Shown here piece after piece: positions 1-3,932 of a DNA stretch of 5,047 nucleotides (position 1 is the stretch's first letter; each line of letters starts with the position of its first letter). The stretch comes from Parcubacteria group bacterium GW2011_GWD2_43_10 (lineage in GTDB: Bacteria; Patescibacteriota; Patescibacteriia; Veblenbacterales; UBA10138). The notes beneath the pieces are model-generated. The model worked only from the letters and a program-made list of their open reading frames with translations, searched no databases and was not told the DNA's origin. The stretch is from NCBI GenBank assembly GCA_000995845.1, contig LCEZ01000059.1:1-5047 (forward strand). Direction: 5' to 3'. The translations under genes and the position numbers were made by a program.

Positions 1-18
1 TAGGACACCACGCTTTTG
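1..18 (+). pseudogene. tRNA-like fragment (D-arm to anticodon loop) cut by the window edge
   Basis: The first 16 bases match bases 100-115 of the intact tRNA-Glu in this window with one difference (GGACACCACG here, GGACACTACG there). This covers the 3' side of the D-arm, the 5' strand of the anticodon stem and the start of the loop. After CTTTT the sequence departs from any tRNA: the 3' strand of the anticodon stem and the T-arm are missing, and a hairpin-forming sequence follows. The 5' half lies outside the window. If TTG were the anticodon, the next base would be T, where tRNAs carry a purine. The likeliest reading is a truncated tRNA copy (Glu or Gln type). A tRNA interrupted by an unseen insertion is possible but unsupported. 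Confidence 0.4.
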
Positions 19-48
19 TCCCTTCGGACATCCCCCGCAGGGGGACAA
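16..48. repeat. Paired hairpins with an alternative outer stem
   Basis: Two hairpins lie back to back. TGTCC (17-21) pairs with GGACA (26-30) across a CTTC loop, and TCCCCC (31-36) pairs perfectly with GGGGGA (40-45) across GCA. A mutually exclusive fold also exists: TTGTCCC (16-22) is the exact complement of GGGACAA (42-48). No T-run follows, so this is not an intrinsic terminator. It starts where the tRNA-like fragment loses its tRNA character. The function is unknown. Confidence 0.55.
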
Positions 49-60
49 TGTACCTTATAG

Positions 61-163
61 TCACCAATTTCTACCGCCATGCCGCCATCGTCTAATGGTT
101 AGGACACTACGCTTTCAATGTGGTAATAGGGGTTCGATTCCCCTTGGCGGTAAAAATTGGTGA
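61..163. repeat. Inverted repeat flanking tRNA-Glu (arms 61-79 and 145-163)
   Basis: Bases 61-79 are the reverse complement of 145-163 at 18 of 19 positions. The right arm consists of the tRNA 3' acceptor strand (TGGCGGT, 145-151) and 12 bases of trailer. The left arm therefore holds an inverted copy of the tRNA 3' end placed just upstream of the tRNA 5' end. One consequence is that ACCGCCAT (73-80) and GCCGCCAT (81-88) form a near-perfect 8-base tandem duplication of the 5' acceptor strand, and both can pair with the same 3' strand. In the precursor, leader and trailer could form an extended stem around the tRNA. Confidence 0.85.
81..151 (+). tRNA. tRNA-Glu (anticodon TTC)
   Basis: A complete 71-nt cloverleaf can be drawn by hand. 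The acceptor stem is GCCGCCA (81-87) with TGGCGGT (145-151), with a G-T wobble at the first pair. The D-stem is GTC (90-92) with GAC (103-105). The anticodon stem is 107-111 with 119-123, carrying the loop CTTTCAA (112-118) and anticodon TTC at 114-116, which reads GAA/GAG for glutamate. The T-arm is AGGGG (128-132), loop TTCGATT, CCCCT (140-144). The gene does not encode CCA (TAAA follows), so maturation needs the CCA-adding enzyme. The product charges Glu for translation. Its transcript probably ends at the terminator at 258-280. The 5' acceptor strand is duplicated directly upstream, which may affect RNase P site choice. Confidence 0.95.
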
Positions 164-167
164 TTAT

Positions 168-247
168 TCCGAATTAAATAATGTGGGAATTCGGGTTTGG
201 CCCTACGGGACACCACCCGTAGGGTGGCGGTTCCCGGTGGGGCTAAA
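168..247 (+). other. Structured segment between tRNA-Glu and its terminator
   Basis: The segment holds several complementary pairs. CCGAATT (169-175) pairs with AATTCGG (188-194). An outer stem forms from 196-203 with 240-247 (8 pairs including one G-T). Inside it, CCCTACGGG (201-209) is the perfect complement of CCCGTAGGG (216-224), and CCACCC (213-218) of GGGTGG (222-227). These pairings compete. CCACCC and GGGTGG recur in the terminator that follows (258-274), so the segment could form alternative folds with it. It contains GGACACCAC, also seen in the tRNA-like fragment at the left edge, so it may be tRNA-derived debris. No riboswitch or ncRNA family is recognised, and no plus-strand gene follows that it could regulate. 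Confidence 0.4.
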
Positions 248-257
248 AATTACTGAG

Positions 258-280
258 CCACCCAAAAAGGGTGGTTTTTT
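258..280 (+). terminator. Intrinsic terminator after tRNA-Glu
   Basis: CCACCC (258-263), a five-base A loop and GGGTGG (269-274) form a perfect GC-rich stem followed at once by six Ts (275-280). This is a textbook rho-independent terminator on the plus strand and the likely end of the tRNA-Glu transcript. Confidence 0.87.
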
Positions 281-319
281 GATAATAAAAGAAGAGTGGT
301 CGTATGATACACTCTTCTT
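281..319 (-). terminator. Probable terminator of the minus-strand hypothetical gene
   Basis: AAGAAGAGTG (289-298) and CACTCTTCTT (310-319) form a perfect 10-bp inverted repeat with an 11-base loop. Read on the minus strand, the stem ends in CTTCTT and runs into TTATTATC, a T-rich tail. It begins eight bases beyond the stop codon of the minus-strand gene at 327-653. The plus-strand reading has no T-run. The stem is less GC-rich than usual, hence moderate confidence. Confidence 0.6.
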
Positions 320-326
320 GTAATAG

Positions 327-653
327 TTAGTCGGGAAGGGGTTGAAATTCCTCCCTTTCTTTTTTTAGCGTTTTTTTGGTTAGGCTTTCACCTGTGGAAC
401 TTCTATACCACCTCTGTAGTGTAGTCAACGTCACCACCTTAACAACCGACTCTGAAATTGGTTGCTCGGCTTCATCAAGCTTTTTGCTCCAGCGTAATAC
501 TGTGATTGCTATACGGGCGGAGGATTTAAGCTTATTATTCAGTGCTCGTATTATTAAGCTTTTAAGAACCCTGGGTTCGTAGACTTCTCCGTCAGGATTC
601 ATGAATGGTTCATCATCACCCGGGAGGTAGTATGTCTTGTGCTTTTTTGACAT
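327..653 (-). CDS. Hypothetical protein, 108 aa, own transcription unit
   Basis: I do not recognise a family. The protein is highly charged and soluble, with no signal peptide or membrane segment. The N-terminus (1-30) is acidic and rich in Pro and Gly (PGDDEPFMNPDGEVYEP). Residues 30-60 look helical and basic (RVLKSLIIRALNNKLK, then VLRWSKKLDE). Residues 68-100 hold a hydrophobic stretch followed by RWYRSSTGES and a lysine-rich helix. The basic helices would suit nucleic-acid or protein binding, but that is a guess. The start is well supported: AGGTGAT, complementary to the 16S rRNA 3' end, lies three bases before the ATG, a sigma70-type promoter lies upstream (696-724), and a terminator-like hairpin follows the stop. 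The competing plus-strand frames over the same DNA lack such signals. Confidence 0.75.
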   Translation of the reverse strand: MSKKHKTYYLPGDDEPFMNPDGEVYEPRVLKSLIIRALNNKLKSSARIAITVLRWSKKLDEAEQPISESVVKVVTLTTLQRWYRSSTGESLTKKTLKKEREEFQPLPD

Positions 654-695
654 TTCATCACCTTTTTTGTTTAGGAATAATGGATATTTGCTATG

Positions 696-724
696 AATTT
701 ACTCTTATAGTTTTCAACTGTCAA
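696..724 (-). promoter_or_regulatory. Sigma70-type promoter for the minus-strand gene
   Basis: On the minus strand a perfect -35 TTGACA (724-719) is followed after 17 bases by TAAATT (701-696), which matches the -10 consensus at 4 of 6 positions. Transcription would start near 689, giving a leader of about 36 bases that ends in the Shine-Dalgarno AGGTGAT. A small dyad, TGTCA (719-723) and TGACA (729-733), overlaps the -35 box and could be a regulator site. That last point is weak. Confidence 0.6.
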
Positions 725-991
725 TTAATGACATTGCGCTGCCGCGCTATACTACACCTCAATTCTAGTTCTACTCCCATTTGGTACTAAGCCAAAGTAA
801 GCTTCACGCGGTATCTACAGGCTCTAGATAACTATCTTTAACTAGTTTTCCTAACAACCACCATTACCTTAGCTCTAGGATAAGTGGGTTCAATCCCTTC
901 GGGACACAGGCACCGCGTTTACCCCGAACTAGACGCTACGGCGTCAGTACGAGGTAGGCTTCGGTTAAGAGTCAATAAAATCAAGGTAAGG
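725..991. other. Gene-free spacer with short hairpins
   Basis: No convincing coding region is visible between the minus-strand promoter and the HTH gene promoter. The stretch holds one copy of the 17-bp direct repeat (765-781), a T-arm-like GGGTTCAATCCC (886-897), a TCCC-TTC-GGGA mini-hairpin (894-904), and a perfect 5-bp hairpin GACGC/GCGTC (932-936, 941-945) capped by the UNCG-type tetraloop TACG. CCGAA (924-928) can also pair with TTCGG (960-964) around that hairpin. No T-run follows any of them. The part at 883-964 is clearly GC-richer than its surroundings. Confidence 0.5.
765..781. repeat. 17-bp direct repeat, left copy
   Basis: CTAGTTCTACTCCCATT occurs here and again, identically, at 1722-1738. 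A few bases after each copy a related GTACTAAG (here) or GTACTTAG (right copy) follows, so the similarity extends to about 27-29 bp with a gap. The two copies bracket the HTH/Fic cassette and the hairpin-rich spacer. Confidence 0.8.
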
Positions 992-1026
992 TTGATTTCG
1001 TATCTTAACATATGTTAAGATACGAA
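992..1026 (+). promoter_or_regulatory. Promoter embedded in a perfect 30-bp palindromic operator
   Basis: Bases 997-1011 and 1012-1026 are exact reverse complements, giving a 30-bp palindrome centred on CATATG with inner half-sites TATCTTAACA. It ends one base before the ATG at 1028. A promoter fits inside: -35 TTGATT (992-997), 18-base spacer, -10 TAAGAT (1016-1021), predicting a start at about 1028, the A of the ATG. Repressor binding would cover the -10 box and the start site. The obvious candidate is the HTH protein encoded immediately downstream, as in autoregulated toxin-antitoxin operons. The dyad is a direct observation; the promoter boxes and the regulator are inferred. Confidence 0.8.
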
Positions 1027-1027
1027 T

Positions 1028-1282
1028 ATGCAAAATAACTTTGTTTCAACTATGGAAGCCGCCAAGATATTGGGGGTTAGCCGAATAACTGTTTTTAATA
1101 AGATAAAAACGGGAAAAATCAAAGCCACTAAAGTGGGACGTAACTTTGTTATTCATAAAAAAGATGTTCTCGAAGCAGCAGGTACTTTTCTCACTAATAA
1201 TCAGAAACGTGCTATAGATAAATCGGTTCGACGGGCTACTAGTCAATATGAAGTGACCTTCAGACGCCTTGGAAGAGAATGA
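1028..1282 (+). CDS. Excisionase-type HTH DNA-binding protein, probable antitoxin of the Fic/Doc pair
   Basis: This 84-residue protein begins with an HTH_17/excisionase-like fold at residues 7-50: STMEAAKILGVSRITVF forms the helix-turn-helix, and KIKTGKIKATKVGRNF with VIHKKDVLEA is the wing and trailing helix typical of MerR/Xis-like binders. Residues 54-84 form a charged C-terminal helix (LTNNQKRAIDKSVRRA, then YEVTFRRLGRE) suited to binding the toxin. The likely role is operon repressor and antitoxin for the next gene, with which it shares a 4-base ATGA overlap. The start is fixed by an in-frame TAA at 1016-1018 and a palindromic operator ending at 1026. There is no room for a Shine-Dalgarno, so translation is probably leaderless. 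The DNA is more AT-rich than typA, consistent with acquisition. The antitoxin role comes from context; the DNA-binding fold is firm. Confidence 0.87.
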   Translation: MQNNFVSTMEAAKILGVSRITVFNKIKTGKIKATKVGRNFVIHKKDVLEAAGTFLTNNQKRAIDKSVRRATSQYEVTFRRLGRE

Positions 1283-1713
1283 GGACACATTCTATTTCAA
1301 TTAACGAAGTTGAATATGCCGCTTACAGATTAGCGGTACAATTTATGACCTGGGATGAACCTATCCCTTCCTTTGGCTCACGTTTCCCTAATTCTTTAGA
1401 GAGCTGTTTAAAAACTCCGTTTCAAACATATCAGAAAAAACACTTATACCGAGGTCTAGTAGAAAAGGCTGCCATACTTTTTTATCTAATGATAAAGAAT
1501 CACCCTTTTGAAAATGGAAATAAAAGGATTGCAATAATGACACTTTTTTATTTTCTTTATAAGAATGGGAAATGGCTTAATATAGATAACAAACAACTAT
1601 ACGATATTGCCTTCAATATTGCTAAAACTAAACCAAAATCAAGAGATAGGGCTATAAAATGGTTGCAAACTGAATTAAATAATCACCTAATAAACTATCC
1701 TGATAAAAAGTAG
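1279..1713 (+). CDS. Fic/Doc-family protein, probable toxin (death-on-curing type)
   Basis: This 144-residue protein is of Doc-like single-domain length. Residues 75-83 are HPFENGNKR, the Fic/Doc signature H-x-F-x-(D/E)-G-N-(G/K)-R, preceded by the helix LVEKAAILFYLMIKN and followed by a hydrophobic helix (IAIMTLFYFLYKNGKWL). Upstream, FPNSLESCLKTPFQ matches the usual 'LESAL..P' region of Doc toxins. Family members transfer a nucleotide or phosphate to a target; phage P1 Doc phosphorylates EF-Tu, and Fic enzymes AMPylate. His75 is the catalytic residue of the family. The acidic metal-binding position is Asn79 here, with Glu one place earlier, so activity could differ. The ATG overlaps the HTH gene stop, implying translational coupling and a shared promoter. 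Target and chemistry cannot be read from sequence. Confidence 0.9.
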   Translation: MRTHSISINEVEYAAYRLAVQFMTWDEPIPSFGSRFPNSLESCLKTPFQTYQKKHLYRGLVEKAAILFYLMIKNHPFENGNKRIAIMTLFYFLYKNGKWLNIDNKQLYDIAFNIAKTKPKSRDRAIKWLQTELNNHLINYPDKK

Positions 1714-1721
1714 ATTGGTTG

Positions 1722-1738
1722 CTAGTTCTACTCCCATT
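1722..1738. repeat. 17-bp direct repeat, right copy
   Basis: This is identical to 765-781 (CTAGTTCTACTCCCATT) and lies nine bases after the Fic/Doc stop codon. GTACTTAG follows four bases later and is partly complementary to the start of the repeat (CTAG-T-TCTAC), so each copy may also form a weak hairpin. It is a candidate boundary or recombination site of the cassette. Confidence 0.8.
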
Positions 1739-1746
1739 AAGCGTAC

Positions 1747-1818
1747 TTAGTTTCTCACAGACCAAATGATAATGGCAATTACCCCAAGAATGATAAGTAA
1801 CCCAATTGCTAAAATCAT
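1747..1818 (-). CDS. Possible 23-residue single-pass membrane peptide
   Basis: The minus strand reads ATG (1818-1816) through TAA (1749-1747), giving 23 residues: MILAIGLLIILGVIAIII followed by WSVRN. Almost the whole chain is one hydrophobic helix, long enough to span a membrane, ending in an interfacial Trp and a positive charge. It lies between the Fic/Doc gene (convergent) and the typA promoter (divergent). No Shine-Dalgarno is visible upstream of the ATG, but other genes in this window also lack one. AT-rich DNA can encode hydrophobic runs by chance, so this is a candidate rather than a firm gene. If real it would resemble type I toxin or small regulatory membrane peptides in form only. 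Confidence 0.35.
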   Translation of the reverse strand: MILAIGLLIILGVIAIIIWSVRN

Positions 1819-1848
1819 ATAATTAATAAAAAATATAACCCTACATCA

Positions 1849-1877
1849 TTGACAAAACCCCTTAATTCATATATCAT
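1849..1877 (+). promoter_or_regulatory. Strong sigma70-type promoter of typA
   Basis: A perfect -35 TTGACA (1849-1854), a 17-base spacer and -10 TATCAT (1872-1877, 5 of 6 consensus) form a near-ideal promoter. The start of transcription is predicted near 1884, giving a leader of about 70 bases before the typA ATG. Confidence 0.82.
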
Positions 1878-1883
1878 CTAGCC

Positions 1884-1953
1884 GATACCACGAGGAGCAA
1901 TGTAACGACCTCTGTTGTCCCGAAGTGGGATTTTTTTATTCACCCATACCTTT
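1884..1953 (+). promoter_or_regulatory. typA leader with start-stop mini-ORF and terminator-like hairpin
   Basis: The leader contains GAGGAG (1892-1897), a good Shine-Dalgarno, followed after two bases by ATG TAA (1900-1905), a start codon directly followed by a stop. Then TCCC (1918-1921) pairs with GGGA (1927-1930) and seven Ts follow (1931-1937), an intrinsic-terminator shape with a short stem. A competing pairing exists: CCAC (1888-1891) with GTGG (1925-1928), enclosing GAGG/CCTC (1892-1895, 1909-1912). No Shine-Dalgarno precedes the typA ATG itself. The layout would suit transcription attenuation, but a 4-bp stem is weak and no regulator can be named. Confidence 0.45.
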
Positions 1954-3768
1954 ATGAACAATATCCGTAACGTCGCTATTATCGCCCACGTTGACCACGG
2001 TAAAACCACGCTGGTGGATGCTTTATTGCGCCAATCCAAAACCAAACTTTCTAAAGAAGTGGCTCAACAAGACCTGATAATGGATTCCAATGAGTTGGAG
2101 CGTGAACGCGGCATTACTATTTTTTCCAAGAATGCTTCAGTGCAGTGGCATGGCACAAAAATTAATATCATTGATACACCAGGCCATGCAGATTTTGGCG
2201 GCGAGGTAGAGCGCGTACTGACGATGGCTGATGGCTGCTTATTGCTGGTGGATGCTAAAGAAGGCCCCATGCCTCAAACTCGCTTTGTTTTACGGCAAGC
2301 TTTAAAAATGAAGCTTAAAATAATCGTCGTTATTAATAAAATTGATAAGCCTGATGCGCGCGTGAATTATGTGCTTAATAAAACCTTTGATTTATTTGTG
2401 GAGCTGGAGGCTGATGATAAAACTTTGGATTTCCCAGTACTTTATGCTGCTTCGCGCGATGGTAAAGCAGGTTTAGAGCCAGAACTTAACGCCATGACTG
2501 ATATTTCACCAATTTTTGAAGCCATTATTAAACATGTTCCAGAATCAGCCTGTGATCCAACAAAACCTCTACAACTTTTAGTCACCACCCTAAGCCCTGA
2601 CACTTTTCGCGGTCGCATTGCTATCGGACGTTTATTCAATGGCACATTGAAAACAGGGCAAGAGATTACCCACATCAACCGCCAAGGAGTGCAACAAACC
2701 TGCCGCCTGATGGCACTTATGACCTTTGAGGGCTTGGAACGAGTGGATGTTACTGAAGCCACCGCTGGTGATATTGTGGCTCTTGCTGGGATTCCTGATA
2801 TTACTATTGGCGAAACCATCGCTGACCCAGTAACACCCATAGCTCTGCCAGTGCTGGCTATTGAAGAGCCTACTGTCAAAATATCCTTGCGCACTAACGA
2901 CTCCCCGATGGCTGGGCTAGAAGGGCAATTTACCACCTCACGACAGCTTAAAGAGAGGCTAATGAAAGAACTGGAAACTGATATGGCTTTGCGCGTGGCG
3001 GACGAAGCCAGCGGCAGCTGGACAATTTCCGGCAGGGGCGAATTACATTTGGCTATCCTATTTGAACGCTTGCGGCGTGAAGGTTATGAATTTCAGGTAG
3101 CCCAGCCGCAGGTAATTACTAAAGAAGTTGACGGTCAAATATTGACACCATATGAACTAGTGTTTATTGAAGTACCAGAAGTTTATGCTGGCATTGTTAT
3201 ACAAAAACTTGGCAGCCGCAGTGGGCAACTAAAGGAAATGAAAACCGAAAACGGCATTACCTTTTTGGAGTTTGCCGTGCCAACGCGCGGATTATTAGGT
3301 TACCGAACCGAATTCCTCACCGACACTCGAGGTTTGGGGATTATTAACACTATTTTTTACCAATACCAGCCTGATCCAAAAAACTGGCATGAGCGCGAGC
3401 AAGGCTCACTGGTGGCTTATGAATCAGGCACGACCAATCTTTACGGGTTGCTGAATGTGCAAGACAGAGGCGTGTTATTTATTGGCCCCGGGGTGCCAGT
3501 TTACCAAGGACAGGTAGTGGGGCAAAATTCACGGACCGGTGACATGCGCGTCAATGTTTGTAAAACCAAACAATTATCCAACATGCGCTCTAAGGGTGAA
3601 GGCGGCAGTGAACACTTTAATGCGCCGCGAATTATGGGACTAGAAGATGCTTTAGAATATATCGGCGAAGATGAGCTGGTGGAAATTACTCCCAAGAGCG
3701 TACGCTTACGTAAACTTATTCTGGACGAGAAAGAAGCTAAGCGCCAAGAATCGTTAGGTAGACGTTAG
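1954..3768 (+). CDS. typA: Translational GTPase TypA/BipA
   Basis: This 604-residue protein has the family's usual length (about 600). It is a cytosolic, ribosome-binding GTPase related to EF-G and LepA, linked in other bacteria to 50S assembly and growth under stress or cold. All GTPase motifs are present: G1 AHVDHGKTT (11-19), G2 in RERGITI (Thr55), G3 DTPGH (74-78), G4 NKID (128-131), G5 around AAS (165-167). A beta-barrel domain follows (about 200-300). Next is the EF-G-like region with SPMAGLEGQFTTSR and SGRGELHLAILFERLRREGY, then the TypA-specific C-terminal domain with SNMRSKGEGG and ALEYIGEDELVEITPKSVRL. The ATG at 1954 gives the family N-terminus (NIRNVAIIAHVDHGK). An upstream in-frame TTG at 1915 would add 13 residues encoded across the leader hairpin and is rejected. 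No Shine-Dalgarno is visible. Confidence 0.97.
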   Translation: MNNIRNVAIIAHVDHGKTTLVDALLRQSKTKLSKEVAQQDLIMDSNELERERGITIFSKNASVQWHGTKINIIDTPGHADFGGEVERVLTMADGCLLLVDAKEGPMPQTRFVLRQALKMKLKIIVVINKIDKPDARVNYVLNKTFDLFVELEADDKTLDFPVLYAASRDGKAGLEPELNAMTDISPIFEAIIKHVPESACDPTKPLQLLVTTLSPDTFRGRIAIGRLFNGTLKTGQEITHINRQGVQQTCRLMALMTFEGLERVDVTEATAGDIVALAGIPDITIGETIADPVTPIALPVLAIEEPTVKISLRTNDSPMAGLEGQFTTSRQLKERLMKELETDMALRVADEASGSWTISGRGELHLAILFERLRREGYEFQVAQPQVITKEVDGQILTPYELVFIEVPEVYAGIVIQKLGSRSGQLKEMKTENGITFLEFAVPTRGLLGYRTEFLTDTRGLGIINTIFYQYQPDPKNWHEREQGSLVAYESGTTNLYGLLNVQDRGVLFIGPGVPVYQGQVVGQNSRTGDMRVNVCKTKQLSNMRSKGEGGSEHFNAPRIMGLEDALEYIGEDELVEITPKSVRLRKLILDEKEAKRQESLGRR

Positions 3769-3771
3769 GAC

Positions 3772-3790
3772 TTAATCACACTCTGATTAA
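3772..3790. repeat. Short inverted repeat after typA
   Basis: TTAATCA (3772-3778) and TGATTAA (3784-3790) are exact complements around CACTC, three bases past the typA stop. It has no T-run and is probably a 3'-UTR hairpin ahead of the main terminator. Confidence 0.5.
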
Positions 3791-3813
3791 AGCAATAAAC
3801 CATTTCTTAGATT

Positions 3814-3847
3814 AAAAGCGGACCATGTGGTCCGCTTTTTGTTTTTT
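3814..3847 (+). terminator. Intrinsic terminator of typA
   Basis: GCGGACC (3818-3824) pairs with GGTCCGC (3829-3835) over an ATGT loop. Flanking AAAA (3814-3817) and TTTT (3836-3839) extend the stem, and the T-rich tail continues to 3847. This is a very strong rho-independent terminator. Confidence 0.93.
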
Positions 3848-3863
3848 GCCGCTGATTGCTAAC

Positions 3864-3892
3864 TTTCCACTAAGTTGAATAACGACTACAAT
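3864..3892 (+). promoter_or_regulatory. Candidate promoter of the GAF/DUF1003-like unit
   Basis: -35 TTTCCA (3864-3869, 4 of 6), a 17-base spacer and -10 TACAAT (3887-3892, 5 of 6) lie between the typA terminator and the GAF gene, with transcription predicted near 3899. A second -10-like box, TATAAA (3924-3929), lies four bases before the ATG and would imply a leaderless mRNA, but it has no good -35. A 10-bp palindrome, TTAGGCCTAA (3892-3901), sits at the predicted start of the first option. Confidence 0.45.
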
Positions 3893-3932
3893 TAGGCCTA
3901 AAGGCAATAAATACTTATCTAGCTATAAATTT

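Noticed and set aside
1..60. Group I intron or intron-containing tRNA at the left edge
   Set aside because: No catalytic intron core is visible and no matching 3' tRNA half follows; the only downstream T-arm belongs to tRNA-Glu.
120..323. Plus-strand open frame of 67 codons
   Set aside because: It starts inside the tRNA-Glu anticodon arm and runs through the tRNA, the structured segment and an intrinsic terminator. The protein has no recognisable pattern.
748..753. Plus-strand -10 box TATACT divergent from the minus-strand promoter
   Set aside because: No acceptable -35 at 16-18 bases (best 3 of 6) and no gene downstream within range.
376..790. Two plus-strand frames (376-582 and 605-790)
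   Set aside because: The first lies antisense to the 108-aa minus-strand gene. The second overlaps that gene's start and promoter. Neither has an RBS or a protein-like composition.
883..912. A second tRNA suggested by GGGTTCAATCCC
   Set aside because: Only the T-loop-like core is present. Its stem does not extend to five pairs, and no acceptor or anticodon arm can be drawn on either strand.
1046..1288. Minus-strand frame antisense to the HTH gene
   Set aside because: It is a shadow of a clear HTH_17 coding sequence and has no family pattern.
1915..1953. Upstream TTG start for typA
   Set aside because: It would add 13 residues translated from a hairpin and T-run. TypA proteins begin close to NIRNVAIIAHVDHGK, which fits the ATG at 1954.
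2064..3695. Three minus-strand frames inside typA
   Set aside because: They are antisense shadows of a gene with all GTPase motifs intact; no signals support them.
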